From: Ursus arctos
Taxonomy: Eukaryota; Chordata; Mammalia; Carnivora; Ursidae
NCBI RefSeq assembly: GCF_023065955.2
Contig: NW_026622875.1
Coordinates: forward strand, 13,681,001 to 13,745,000
Reading direction: 5' to 3'
Length of the DNA: 64,000 bases
Positions 25,925 to 37,710 of this stretch are shown here, in pieces; the stretch's first letter is position 1, and each line of letters starts with the position of its first letter. The notes below the pieces were generated by a model. That model saw only the letters and a program-made list of their open reading frames with translations. It had not been told where the DNA came from and did not search any database. The position numbers and the translations under genes are program-made.

Positions 25925-26125
25925 TAAGTGCTTAGGATAGGCCAAGCTCTTGGCAGTTATCAAACTCATTTAATCCTCACTGTCCCACTTACAGGGTAGG
26001 TACTATTTTTATCCCACTTTTACAGATGAGGAAACTGAAGCGCAGAGAAATTAAAGACCTTGCCCAAAGTCACACAGATGGCAAACGCAGGGCACCTTTC
26101 GTCACCCAGTCCTGACTTCTGTTCC
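25925..26125 (-). repeat. MIR SINE, reverse orientation
   Basis: TTACAGATGAGGAAACTGAA and CCCAAAGTCACACAGATGGC are the reversed MIR core. Confidence 0.8.
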
Positions 26126-26679
26126 TTACCACTGTCTGCCCAACAAAGAATCATCAGATTCCCATCTAGGTAGCACCTTTCCCCAATTCCAGGATCAGTG
26201 CCTCATCTTATGCAGAACAGCAATCCGACTGGGCGCGTACAGTATACATTAAATTAACGTGTGGGTCTCTCTGGAGTATCATCGCCTCTCTAGGGCTTCC
26301 GCTGGTGTGCGGGGCCAGCGCCTACACCTTGCCTTGGACTTTCACGGGATTTCAAAGACGAGGACGCACCGCGTTGTGCTGGAGGGTCACCCAATCTTCC
26401 TGAGGCCTCAAGACCCAGCCTACATTTCTGGCACTCCCAGTGATCTCGAACTCTCCTTTTAATCAACGCTTTCCACGATCTCCCTCCCCGGCCCGCTGTG
26501 CAAGTCAGAGGCGCTCAATTCAACGTCGCCAGGTCCGCGGGTAAATCAATAAAGAGTTTATCTCCTCCCTCCCCACCACCTCCCTCCCCGCGAACCAAGA
26601 CTAAGGAGTGGTCCACACCCACTCTTAACTGCCCAGCACTGGGTCCTGTGCCCGCTGCCGACCCAACCCGAGCCCCTTG
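26126..26679. other. SIAH2 upstream flank, nothing recognised
   Basis: Transition from AT-rich flank to the CpG island. No motif stands out. Confidence 0.4.
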
Positions 26680-27488
26680 CCCTGCTCCCGCCCAAAGCTT
26701 CGCGTCCTGATCCAGCGTTCCAGACTCAGGCCGGCCGGCCGCGGCGCACTCCTCCCCTCGCGCGAGGGTGACTCAACCCGGGGAAAGAGAAACCTCACGG
26801 TTTTTTTCCGACCTGTCCAGGGGCGTCGCGTCCCGCCCCGCTCACCACCCAAGCCCCCGCCCGCCTGAAGTTGCCCTTCTAGTTTGCGGCCCGGGAAACG
26901 CCGGCGTGGCTCCTCGGGGTGTGGCTAGAGGACTTGGGCGACGCCTTGCCGAAGGGCGGCCCCCTCCTCAACCCGGAAGGCAGACCTCGCGCGGCCACGG
27001 CGAGCCGGGCATGCTCACTGGCGCGGGCCGGGCCCGCAGCCTGGGCAGGAGGGGCACGCGCTAGTCGAACCCCCGCGCTGCCAGCTGGACTCGGGCGGAG
27101 CCGGCGCCCCAGCGCAGGGTGGCTCTGCCAGTCCCCGCGCGCCTGAGCGGCCGCACACGTGTCCAGGCGTCACGTCCGCGCGCGCCCCCGGGGCTTGCGT
27201 CAGCTGCCGCTCCAGAAACTGGTGGGCCGGGGTTCTGCGCACCGCTCGGGTTCGGGGCCCGCGACGCCGCCGGGAGGAGGAGTCTGGGGGCGCGGAAGGG
27301 TGTTCGGAACGTCGGGGGCCGCGGAGATCGTCGGCGCAGCCCAGCCCCCGGCCTGCCGGCGCCGGCCGGCAGTCTCCGCTGCTCGGTTCCGGGCTGGGCG
27401 CGGTGGCGTTGCCTCGGAGCCTGCCGCCCGCGGGGCGTGCACCGCCTTGACCCCGGCGGCCCCGCGGCAGGCAGGCGCCCGCAGTTCC

Positions 27489-27542
27489 ATGGTTGCTTCG
27501 GAGCGCGATGAGCCGCCCGTCCTCCACCGGCCCCAGCGCTAA
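27489..27542 (+). other. Upstream ORF overlapping the SIAH2 start
   Basis: An ATG at 27489 lies 19 bases upstream of the SIAH2 ATG in another frame. It encodes 17 codons, reading [17 protein letters not shown], and stops at 27540-27542 inside the SIAH2 coding sequence. Its context is weak at -3 (T) but has G at +4. If the mRNA 5' end lies upstream, scanning ribosomes would meet this ATG first. Function is unproven. Confidence 0.55.
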
Positions 27543-27924
27543 CAAACCCTGCAGCAAGCAGCCGCCGCCGCAGCCTCAGCACGCTCCGTCCCCGGCTGCG
27601 CCCCCGGCCGCCGCCACCATCTCGGCTGCGGGCCCCGGCTCGTCCGCGGTGCCCGCCGCGGCGGCGGTAATCTCGGGCCCCGGCGGCGGCGGCGGGGCTG
27701 GCCCGGTGTCCCCGCAGCACCACGAGCTGACCTCGCTCTTCGAGTGCCCGGTCTGCTTTGACTATGTCCTGCCCCCCATCCTGCAGTGCCAGGCCGGGCA
27801 CCTGGTATGTAACCAATGCCGCCAGAAGTTGAGCTGCTGCCCGACGTGCAGGGGCGCCCTGACGCCCAGCATCAGGAACTTGGCTATGGAGAAGGTGGCG
27901 TCGGCAGTCCTGTTTCCCTGCAAG
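27508..27924 (+). CDS. SIAH2: SIAH2 exon 1 coding part (residues 1-139)
   Basis: SIAH2 is a RING-type E3 ubiquitin ligase of the Seven-in-absentia family. It pairs with E2 enzymes such as UBE2D and sends partners (the HIF prolyl hydroxylases EGLN1 and EGLN3, TRAF2, DCC and others) to the proteasome; it acts in cytosol and nucleus as a dimer. This exon encodes the low-complexity Pro/Ala/Gly N-terminus (about 1-70) and the whole C3HC4 RING: Cys80, Cys83, Cys94, His98, Cys101, Cys104, Cys111, Cys114. The start chosen is the ATG at 27508 (G at -3), which gives the family N-terminus MSRPSSTG; a longer frame from 27493 would need a TTG start. The exon ends at Lys139 (AAG) before a GTAAGC donor at 27925. 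Residue 26 is Ala (GCT) where I recall Thr in human. GC content is very high because the exon sits in a CpG island. Identification is near certain. Confidence 0.98.
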
Positions 27925-30429
27925 GTAAGCCCAGGTGCCACCCGCGCACCTCCGCCTAGCGACCTCCCGGAACTCCTGTGTCCTCCAGCCCACTCACAGG
28001 AGCTGAGAGGCAGGTGGCATCTCTCTTATTTTTAAAAAAGAAATGTTTACACTTGTCCACCCTCCCCCATGCCCACCTGTCCACTTTGGGAGTAACTCTG
28101 AGCTGACAGTTGCCCAAGCACTGACCCCGGACTAATTGGCACGCGATCGTTTTAGAACACATCGCAGCTCTCGCCGCCGGGTGCCTGCGTACCCTGCAGA
28201 AGTGTGCTGGGTGTGCTCGGTAGGGCTAGGCTGCACCAGTGAAACTTGGACCGGGAAGCTGACTGTGGGGGATTGAGGAGGGAAGAGATGGGCCAGCTAA
28301 ACGCACCCTTTACCAGCGCTCGGCTTGGAAGGATTGGTACTGGATTTCTCCTGCGCCCGATGCCTGCCCTCTGCGCACGCCTGACACGTGGGAGCCCTCA
28401 GAGGTGCAGCTAAAAAAAGGGCGCCTACAGCCTGTTTTCCTCCAGCAAAAAGAAAACCCTGCAAGCCACGCCTTTCCCTCTCCTAGCCTTCCAAGGACTG
28501 GGGAGATGTGTATTTGTTCTAGGTGGGGGTGAAAACAAGAGTTGATCAGGAATTTAACAGGAAGGACACGCAAGAGCTGTTACAGTTCTTCCAAGCCCAC
28601 CACTTTATTTAGTTTAAAAAGTTATCAGTGCTCTTGCAAAAAATGCAGACCACTAAAGAGACTTAAGAAAAGTCAAAGGAAAGACCAAGACCTCTTGCCC
28701 CCTTTCCCACCATTGTTAGGTTTACTGTGTATCTTTATAGATTTTTTTCTAGCCATATTTAAATAGTTTTCACAGCTGAATATGAGATCGTGAATGTCAG
28801 TGTGTGTCAAACAGGTTCATAAACACACACAGTAGATGTAAATTCTCCAGAAATAACTTGTGCAAATTGCTGTTTTAAAGTCATATTATCACACATTTTT
28901 TTTCTAGGTCTGAAACCTAGCTCTTCCTCACTGTATTTTAAACGACTGCATAGTTTTTCACCGTGTGGTTATATTATAGCATCTGTTTACTTACATCTAC
29001 CACTTAAAAATCTTCCGGAGTAGTTTCAGAGACACCTCTCCATAGTACCTCATTATAATCTAGGGCTAGACCATAACGTTCATTTTCTAAACTTAGAAAT
29101 GGAAATAATGTCATTAATACTTTTGAGTTGTTTTTCTTTTTTCTTTGTGAAAGTTAACTGTTCTGCCTCTTGGGCCATCTAAGCTGTCTTGCATTTCTCC
29201 TTGGTGCTGCTTATTTTTATAGGGCAAGAGCTTATTTTTAAATTAAAAATAGTCCACCAGAGAATTGAAGCTTGGGACTCCAGTCAGTAAAATGAATGAT
29301 TTAATTTGGTCTGTGCCCTGCCACAAATTAAGTTTAAAATAGCATATTCAAATAAAGATTTGAATCTGTGTTTGGGCTATGGGTTTTCAGTTAACCTTAA
29401 TATATTACTCTGCTTTCAACCACTTCTCATATAATGCTAACCAATTCACCCAGCCCAGTAGTTGTTTCTTATAAAATTTGGGTAAAATATTTCTGTAATT
29501 TTTTAGGGCCATGAAGAAGGTGGCAGCCTAGTGATCAAGAGAAGATTTGGTGATAGTTGACATAACAGTGGGTATTTGATGTTTGAGATATACTGTGGGG
29601 GCTGCCAGGGGTGCCCCACAGGATTTCTGGGGAGCCATCTTTTCTGTTCAGTTTTTCCCAGACCATCAGCAGCTAGTAGAAGAAACAGCTTTAGGTGAAT
29701 TACAGTTCACAAATGAACATTTGGTAACAGGCACTATTCCATAATTTCTTTTTAAAAAGCAATCTCATAAGAGCATTGTGTTGCTCCCAAGAGGAAGGGA
29801 AGGAAACGGTTAATGCCATATAAAGTTATGAAGTTTCACTTTCAGGATCTAGGAGTCTGGTTTCTCTTGAAGCATGTTTTCTCCTCATGTGTAATATACT
29901 AGGGAAGCCCTTCTTGAAAAGCAGTTCTGTTGGGAATCAGGGGCAATCAGTGTTTCTGACCATGTCAGTGATGCTCCGAGTCCCTATTCTGTATGAATGC
30001 AGTGAAGGAAAGCCGTCATTTGCAATCTGAAATTAAACAGGGTCAACCATTCCCCTTCAGCCCAGGCGTTAAGTTTAGAAAGTGATCTTGGGGTCACTTC
30101 TGTATGTGAGATTTACGATGCTAGAGAATACATGCCTCAACTTTTGTTGACCAACAATCCCAACTATTGACGGGGCAGCTCAGCCATTTAGTTTAGATAA
30201 ACCAATCTTGGATGTATACAGCAAGCACCAAAGATCTGTCAGTTGAGGAGGACTGAGGGAAATAGGGAGTAGTAAGACCTATGTCAGACTTCAACAAAAT
30301 AGGTCTGTGTAACTAGCCCTTGGCTTGTGCTTGCTCCTGGTAATCATAGGCACTGCCCTGTCACTGTCCCTACCTGCTCGCAGAATCTCTTCCACGTGGG
30401 CTGCCTCATGTGAGAAAAACAATGGTGGA

Positions 30430-30760
30430 TGAAGGACCAGAGACCAGGTCTCAGGAGTAGTGTGGTGCTGCCATTTTTTGCCTGAGAGACCACCTGTTGG
30501 GGGCCTTGATTTCCTCACCTGTAAATAGACTGAACTGCTTGACTTCTAAGGACCTGTAGCTTCTAGAATACCATGAAAAGAAGGGAGGCTGTATGGAATG
30601 GTTATTGGGTGCCCTCTGTGTGCCAGCTACTTTGAGAGGGTCATTGTTTATTAGTTTGCCTTTCTTCTTTCCAAGTGAAGAAACAAATGCCTGTAGAGAG
30701 ATTAAGTGGCTTGTGAAGATCAGTAGGCCAGTTCATGAACCGGCATTCCAAAGGCACACA
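30430..30760. repeat. MIR-type fragments, both orientations
   Basis: A + strand MIR tail at 30480-30570 (TTGATTTCCTCACCTGTAAA) is followed by a reversed MIR at about 30597-30745 (GGTGCCCTCTGTGTGCCAGC). Intronic. Confidence 0.55.
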
Positions 30761-31977
30761 CCCTTTGTGCTACATAGCAATTTTGCATCTGAGCCTGTAT
30801 TCCAGGGCTCCCCATTGTAACTTAAGGTTGACAATAGTAACAAAACTATCTGATTGGATGAATTTACCAGCTCTGATGGGAACATCCCAATGAGATAACA
30901 TATGTGTTCACTATAAAATTCACTGGCAGGAATTTTATAAGACATGCAGGAGTGGGAAGGCCAGGGGGAAATAGCCTGCTGACCTAATATGTCATCACAG
31001 CTCTGGACTGCTCATGCTTCAGTTGGCCCAAAAATGGATCTGTTGCCAAACAGCTTCCTTACAGAGGTGTGGGGCCACCTAATTAAAGGCTAGAGTGTTG
31101 CCAGCATCTATGATAGAGGGTATCACATGCATTATTAGCTCAGGTCTCCTTTTAAGAAAAGGATCTCTATCAGAGTAAGGCTCTCTTCCACTTGAGATAT
31201 TTTTAGTCCATTCTATGGCTTGCTCTACACCTGAGAAGTTTTGACATCCTGTTCCCATATCTCAAACCCACCATCTCTCAGTGGAGCGTGGGTATAGGGG
31301 GAGAAGTGAAGGTTGACACATCTGTGCACCCACTCAACAGTGTATTTTATTTTAATATCAGCCAAGCATTTCGCTCCACAACTGTGGGGAATGCTAAACC
31401 ACTCCAGCCCACTTGCACTATGATACATTTTCTCCCCATTTTGGGGGGTTTGTTTTCTCTCAAAGTTTCCAGTAGCACATCTCCAAATAATTACTGAACT
31501 GGAAAGCCTCAGACAAGTCTTCCCTGGATTTGGGTTGTGACAGTGTTGTTTTTATTTCTTAAAATAAAAAGTCAAGTCAGCTAACCCCGTTGAAAATTCA
31601 AGCCTCCTCAGTGTGGACAAACCTAAACGCCAGCAGGGACAGGCGATGCAAGGGAGAGAGGTGTCTGACGCGTGGCCCTGAGTTCAGGAGACCTCAAGGA
31701 GCAGTAGAGATGGGAGCCAGAGAACACACCCCCAAAGAGGACAGCTTTCACTCAGCTCTGGATGATTGGCAGGGGTGGGAGTGTGGATGCAGCGTGCCAG
31801 ACCTTTGGGTTTTTTCAAGAAAAGCCAGAAACCTGAATTTTTAAAATGATCTGGTTCTCTCTCAGAAAGCATTCACTGAGCCTGCAAGTTTTCATTTTAC
31901 TCTTACCATACATGAACTTTGGATTCTGAGAAGTCCCAACTACAGGTGAATTTATAGTTTATTTTCATCTGTATTTT

Positions 31978-32171
31978 TTTTTAAAGATTTTATTTATTTA
32001 TTTGACAGAGATAGAGAGAGCCAGCAAGAGAGGGAACACAAGCAGGGGGAGTGGGAGAGGAAGAAGCAGGCTCATAGCGGAGGAGCCCGATGTGGGGCTC
32101 GATCCCAGAACGCCGGGATCACGCCCTGAGCCGAAGGCAGACGCTTAACCGCTGTGCCACCCAGGCGCCCC
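31978..32171 (-). mobile_element. Young CanSINE, reverse orientation
   Basis: Contains GCAGGCTCATAGCGGAGGAG and GGATCACGCCCTGAGCCGAA, diagnostic of the youngest subfamily here. Perfect 18-base target duplication TATTTTCATCTGTATTTT at 31960 and 32172. Intronic, antisense to SIAH2. Confidence 0.96.
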
Positions 32172-32229
32172 TATTTTCATCTGTATTTTGCCAAGAGAAT
32201 ATTCTCTTCTGGCCCCCTGGGAAACCTGA

Positions 32230-32585
32230 ACTGTTGTCCTAGTGACTAGATGGTTGACTTTGAACAGGTCAGTTTATTTCTTTGGACCTGAATGTCTTTA
32301 AGAGAAAGAGCTGGACTAGATCATTATATTAAGAATCTTTTGGAACACCTGGGTGGCTCAGTCGGCTAAGAGTCTGCCTTCAGCTCAGGTCATGATCTCG
32401 GGGTCCTGGGATTCAGCCCTGTGTTGGGCTCCCTGCTGAGCGAAGAGCCTGCTTCTCCCTCTCCCTCTGCCCCTCCCCACCACCCATGTGCTCTCTCTCT
32501 CCGCTCGAGCTCTCATTCTCTCAAATAAAATCTTTAAAAAAAACAAAAGAATCTTTTTGTGCCCTAAAATTTTAGAATCTAGTGA
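32230..32585 (+). repeat. MIR3-like SINE split by a CanSINE
   Basis: CTGGACTAGATCATTATATT before the CanSINE and CCTAAAATTTTAGAATCTAG after it together follow MIR3 order. Confidence 0.55.
32341..32544 (+). mobile_element. CanSINE
   Basis: GGAACACCTGGGTGGCTCAG head, CT-rich body. Target duplication AAGAATCTTTT on both sides. Intronic, sense orientation. Confidence 0.94.
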
Positions 32586-32745
32586 AGTGTTCCAGGGAAA
32601 AGAGCACTAGGCAAGAGACAGAACTGGGTCCCCATCCTGCCTTTGTTTGACCTCGGTCCAGTCACATACTTCCCTGAGCTTGTCTATCGGGTAAAAAGAA
32701 TGGAGGTAATTCCTAGCTGGTGGGTGCTCTGAGATCAGATTAGAG
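32585..32745 (+). repeat. MIR-like SINE
   Basis: AAAGAGCACTAGGCAAGAGA, CAGTCACATACTTCCCTGAG and TCGGGTAAAAAGAATGG follow the MIR core. Diverged. Confidence 0.6.
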
Positions 32746-33086
32746 CTGTTAAGTCTTTTGCTTCACCATTTCAAATGGAAGGTGGGCGGTATCAGGGTGG
32801 TTGCTAGGTGATGGGTGATCAGTCACCTAGAAGTCTGAGAGGATACACCAATTTGCCAGAACCATTTCAAAGATCTTTTCTTCGTCTAAAAAGTTCCCCT
32901 ACGACAAAAATCATTTACTTTGGATATTGTCCCTGTGGTCTTCCCTACTGCCTGAAGTTGGACAGGCTTACTCACAAAAGCATGTACTGGCAAGCACCGG
33001 AGTCCACGTACATTGATGGTGAGGCTCAAGATTTTCAAGAACACAACTGACAGTTTTTCAGTGTAAAATCAAGAACAGAAGCACTA

Positions 33087-33260
33087 GGGCGCCTGGATTG
33101 GTCAGTCGGTTAAGTGTCTGCCTTTGGCTCAGGTCATGTTAGGGTCCTGGGATCGAGTCCCACATTGGGCTCCCTGCTCAGCAGGGAGTCTGCTTCTCCC
33201 TCTGTGCTCTCCCTCTCTCTCTCTCTGATAAATAAATAAAATCTTAAAAAAAAAAAAAAA
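33087..33260 (+). mobile_element. CanSINE
   Basis: GGGCGCCTGGATTGGTCAG head and long A tail. Perfect 16-base target duplication AAGAACAGAAGCACTA at 33071 and 33261. Confidence 0.96.
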
Positions 33261-34224
33261 AAGAACAGAAGCACTAGAATGCTATGTTGGAGCACTAACA
33301 TTTAATGCTGATTCTTCACATAGCTGGCAGCCCCTTTACACAGGTCACCACCTCCTACAGCTAGGAGTCAATCATTGTTACTTAAAGTTGAGCTTTGGTA
33401 CAACCAGAAAGAGGGAGAACCAAAAGCTACAGCAGGTTGGGCCTATAAAATCGCCAACCTGAGATTAGATCAGATTCAGCTGTCGTGTGTTAGGTCCCTT
33501 TTTTGACGCTCCGCTCCGTACCAAGTGCCATAGGCATACGACTACAGTAAGACCTCCCTATAAAACGTCTTAAGTGCCAGACTTGGGCATCTGACGAACT
33601 TTGCGAACAGCGGCATTTCTCATTCAAACTCATAAGGTCCCCACTCCTTGAGAGGGGCACACAGTAGGTACACATTTGCTAAAATGAATGCCCAGCCTTC
33701 AGGGCCATTGTGTATTGCTGGCGAGTTGTGCAGGACATGATCATACATGGGACATTAGAATGTGACAACACTCTGCACATCCTGAAAAAGAAAATAAGAA
33801 AGCTAAAAAGTTTTCCTGATTAAATGTATCTTTATATTAAACCTGGGAGTGTACTTTCAAAGGCTTGGGAGAGATACTGAAAATTCTCTAGCAGAATTTC
33901 ATCAGCTTTGCCCCAGATGCCCATCTAGCTCCATTCGTTTTTTAAAAATTGAGAAAGGGTTTTCATTTCCAGTTTCTACAGTGATTTTTAGACTATATGG
34001 TGTCTGTGAGAAAAAGGTTACCCCCCTCCCAGTTTTCAGCCACAGACACTATAGATGGATGAAAGCTACACCTGTGTTAAATGTGTGGGCCTGAGCCCTA
34101 TTTTAAAACTCTGAAATCAACAAAAGTAGTATCTTTGGGTTACTCCTTCCCGAGGCTGCCTCTTACTCTAGTAGTTTGGAGGGAGGCCCTATTTGAACCT
34201 CCTAGTCCAGATCCCTGCTCCATC

Positions 34225-34385
34225 CCCACATGAGGGGTTTGGTGACCTCTCCAAACCTCTGTGGCTCCTCGGTAAAATGGGGTACAGATTGGGTTGCTGT
34301 GAGGATCAAACGCGGTAATAACTCATACAAAGAGTCTAGCACAGTCCCAGCACAGAAGAAACACTAAATAAATGTGCACAGTTAG
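34225..34385 (+). repeat. MIR SINE
   Basis: GTAAAATGGGGTACAGATTG, TGCTGTGAGGATCAAACG and CTAAATAAATGTGCA in MIR order. Confidence 0.75.
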
Positions 34386-34676
34386 AAGCTAGCAGAAAAA
34401 AAAAAAATGGCGAGTGTCTGAGGTCAGGTCCAGGCATAGACTTGAAAAAGAAAAAAAAGAAACTCTCTTCTTCCACAGACCCCCCCACTGAGCTTCCCTT
34501 CCCTCCTAGTCATGTAGGTTTTCAGACAGCTGGGTACACTGGCCCTGGCATTGGTGTTTCAGTGATAAGACTTACTTTTTTCGTTTCTTTAATGCTTTTA
34601 GAAGAGAAAGCCTAGTTAGATTAGGCGACGTTTTTTAACATGTAGATTTTATTTTATACATTATAAAGTGTGGAGT

Positions 34677-34804
34677 TTTTTTTTAAGTAGGCTCCACGCT
34701 CAGCGTGGAGCCCAATGTGGGGCTCGAACTCACGACCCTGAGATTAAGACCTGAGCTGAGATCCAGAGTCAGACACTTAACCAACGGAGACACACAAAAG
34801 CCCC
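34677..34804 (-). mobile_element. Short, older CanSINE, reverse orientation
   Basis: CCAATGTGGGGCTCGAACTC, ACGACCCTGAGATTAAGACC, end GACACACAAAAGCCCC; no long GA-rich body. Diverged head. Confidence 0.8.
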
Positions 34805-34809
34805 TATAA

Positions 34810-35390
34810 GATATGTTTTTAAAAGTTATGATCATTATTTTTAAATGTAGAATATATAAAATATAAAATCTCTTATAATCCTCCCACCTGGAAATAACCA
34901 CTATACCATTTTTGCATATGTCCTCACAAATTTACCTCTACATCAATGGAGTTTTTCACTCAAAGAAAAGCAGGTAAGATAGGGAAACCACACACTATTT
35001 CATAACATATTTTTTCATCTAACACATCGTGACTGCTTTTCAACATTGGTAAATAGTCTTGAAGGTCATGTTTAATGGCTGCATAGTATTACAACAGTAC
35101 CAAAGTTATTTAATCAAGCTCCCGTTTGTGATTTAAATGATTAAATCATTCGGTTTTTTAGTGTTGAAAAAATTATTTTTTAAAATACTGCTGTAACAGT
35201 CCTTGTGCTTAAGAAAGTAATTATTTCCTAATGATAACTTCCAGAAGTTGGATGGTAGGTCCAAAGGGTATGTGTAGAAATCAAAAAGCTTTTGATAACA
35301 AAGCCAAATTGTGTTCTCACTTGAAATCCTACACAGTGGAGTGCCCATTTCTCTTCAGCATCACCTACAATGGGTGTTATCCTTTTGTTT
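34810..35390 (+). repeat. Old LINE-like fragment
   Basis: AATGGCTGCATAGTATTACA and GGATGGTAGGTCCAAAGGGT are hallmarks of old L1ME-type 3' sequence. No clear ends. Confidence 0.45.
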
Positions 35391-36062
35391 TTTAATACTA
35401 CAGCCTGCTTTTTCTCCCTGGTGTAACCTCAGGCCAGAGCTGGCTCCTCCTGATTACCTACTAACTTTTCGTCACATCCACCCTTGCCTGGGAATCTGCT
35501 GCAGCCTCCCCCTCCTACAGACCATCTGCCTAGCCAGTCATTGCCCCATCCCTAACCTCATCCTTCTGAAACTCTGAGTCTAACGGTGGAGACAGATGTG
35601 CCAGCAGCGCCTTTCTGAAGTAGGAGGAGCGGAGGAGTCTGGAGAGCTCCCAGCAGTGTGGGGTCAGCGCTGCATTATGAAGGATAAGCAGCAGTTAGCC
35701 CATGAAGAAGGGACATATGGAAGATCCTGATGGGGTTACACAGGGAGGCCAGTGGAGCCGCTTATACTGAATGTTGTTTACCTTGTCTGAACTAGGTATG
35801 TGATCTCGTTATTTTCCTAATTACTTTGTAAAGGAAACAGGACACAGTATCCTCTCTGAGAGATTTGCCTGAAGTCATGCAGTTTGTAAGTTCAGGGAAC
35901 AGAAACTCCAGAATGGGCGTTGTATTACACACACAGTGTTTTTTCCACCTCAGCCTCCTGCCTTTTCCGCTACCTGCTTCACCCCACTGAGGAACATTCC
36001 AAATTCACATAATGGCTTTTGGAGGGATGGGCAGTGATACCAGAAGGGCCCTCTTATTAGCA

Positions 36063-36236
36063 TAGCCAGGTAAGATACAGGATGCCCACTAAAATTTGAA
36101 TTTCAGATAAACAATTTTTGGTGTAATTTCAAGTTTGCTTTTTTTTTTTTTTTTTTAGTGTAAATATAACCCAAATACTGCCTGAGGCTACTGGGCATCT
36201 TGTATTTTTAGTTGCTAAATCTAGCAACCCTAACAC
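36063..36236. repeat. Hairpin-type interspersed repeat
   Basis: The left arm GATACAGGATGCCCACT at 36075 and the right arm CTGGGCATCTTGTATTTTTA at 36190 are imperfect inverted copies. A T18-type run lies between them. It matches a palindromic mammalian repeat I cannot name. Confidence 0.45.
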
Positions 36237-37205
36237 TTAAGTCTTCTGGTGAATTTGATTGCTTTAGTTGAGAAATAAAAACCGTGGAGGGTTGTAGCAC
36301 TGTTTGAAGCATGTCGGACAATTAATGTTAGTATGCAGGGGGAGGCTTGCATAGAAGAGGAAGGGGATATTGAAAAAGAGTGGGCAAGGTAGTGGGAGTG
36401 TGGCATCAAGCCTTCAACTCCGGCTCTTACTTTAAGACGCTTTTGTTTGCTTGAACCTACACTCCGAAGGGACCTTACGAAACTGGTTCTCCAAGACAAT
36501 GTGTGGTTGCTGGCTAACTCTGGCCATGGTCAGATAAGAAGCGTTATTTGGTCAAAAGTCAACTTTTGTTTCAAGTTTCTACAATTAAAAACAAACCGCT
36601 GCCAGCCCAAGGAGTCTTTGTAAGGCCAGAGGCCCCCCACCGCATCAGATGTTCTCTGATGAGTGCACTAATGTGCGGAAGTCTTCCGCCAAGACCCCTT
36701 TAGTAGGAAAGCTATCTGAGCATGGGGTTTGTCGGGGTTCTCTTGGGCAAAAGGAGGAATTTTTGAGCCCAAGATTTGAATTAGAATTACCTTCTCCGGA
36801 AGAAAGTTAATGAAGTTAGATGTCAGTATTTTCTTTGTCTCACCACTGTTCAACCATCCTGGCACTGAGTGATACTGTCTTCTCAGGTTAGCATCCATGA
36901 AAGCTTTACAGCATCACTGGCTAAGAATTCTCTCTTTGCACCACGTCATAATGGAGGTAAGGAATCTACTGTTTGGGTTAGTGAAGATCCGCCAAGGTTC
37001 TTAGAGGAAGGATGCTAGACAGATGCAAGTTGAGCATCACGATTAAGGCACAAGAAGAGAGTTCATTTTCTCCTTTTGCCCAAGTCTGAACTTAGTAAGA
37101 GTCCAGGGATATGGTAGGTTCCATTTGTGTCACACAGATACAAGGTACCTGAGCTCCAGCTGTATTTTTTTTTTAATATCAAGAAGGATATAGAATATTT
37201 TTGTT

Positions 37206-37404
37206 TATTTTTTTAGGATTGTATTTATTTGACAGTAAGAGAGAGAAGCCCACACACAAGCAGGGGAAGCAACAGGCAGAGGGAGAGGGAGAAGCAGGCT
37301 CCCCACTGAGCAGGGAGCCTGACGTGGGGCTTAATCCCAGGACCCCGAGATCATGACCTGAGCTGAAGGCAGACGCTTAACCAACTGAGCCACCCAGACG
37401 CCCC
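37206..37404 (-). mobile_element. CanSINE, reverse orientation
   Basis: TAGGATTGTATTTATTTGAC, GA-rich body, GAGCCACCCAGACGCCCC. A weak flanking match (CAGCTGTATT / TAACTGTATT) puts the 5' target copy about 40 bases further left. Intronic. Confidence 0.9.
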
Positions 37405-37710
37405 ACTCTAACTGTATTCTACCAGTGGTTGTAAAGTCATTTTAAGCAAGAGGAATATATAGCCATTTGAATGACAACAGTATCCTTGTTTTCTCCATCT
37501 ATGTGAGGTTTCAGAAAAGCTTCAAACATGCCCACCCCAAATAGTTTATGTAAATAAAATATGTGAAAAGCATTTATCAAAAATAACAAACCCACAGTGA
37601 CTGAAGTCTAAAATCAACATTTTTCCTCATATGATCTCAAGGTCTATTGAATTTTTTAAAATTCTAAGTTCCATAGTAAGAATTTTAATTAAAGTAAAAT
37701 TAACACACCC

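Larger units (their letters stand above)
26680..27960 (+). promoter_or_regulatory. SIAH2: CpG island with SIAH2 promoter, 5' UTR and exon 1
   Basis: The base composition changes sharply here from AT-rich flanks to dense CpG. Visible motifs are GC boxes (GGGCGG) at 26954 and 27093, a CACGTG E-box at 27156 that contains the hypoxia-response core ACGTG, and a CGTCACG CRE-like site near 27168. I see no convincing TATA box, which fits a dispersed-start CpG promoter. The transcription start cannot be fixed from sequence; the 5' UTR must end at 27507. Long open frames on both strands here are a GC-content effect. Confidence 0.85.

Noticed and set aside
27061..27993. A 310-codon antisense frame and several others across the CpG island
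   Set aside because: They are Arg/Ala/Pro/Gly-rich, overlap in all phases, and reflect scarcity of stop codons in GC-rich DNA. No domain or splice evidence.
27493..28035. Exon 1 as a 180-codon single-exon gene
   Set aside because: It starts at TTG and reads through the GTAAGC donor into intron. The SIAH2 homology ends exactly at the splice site and resumes at 44693.
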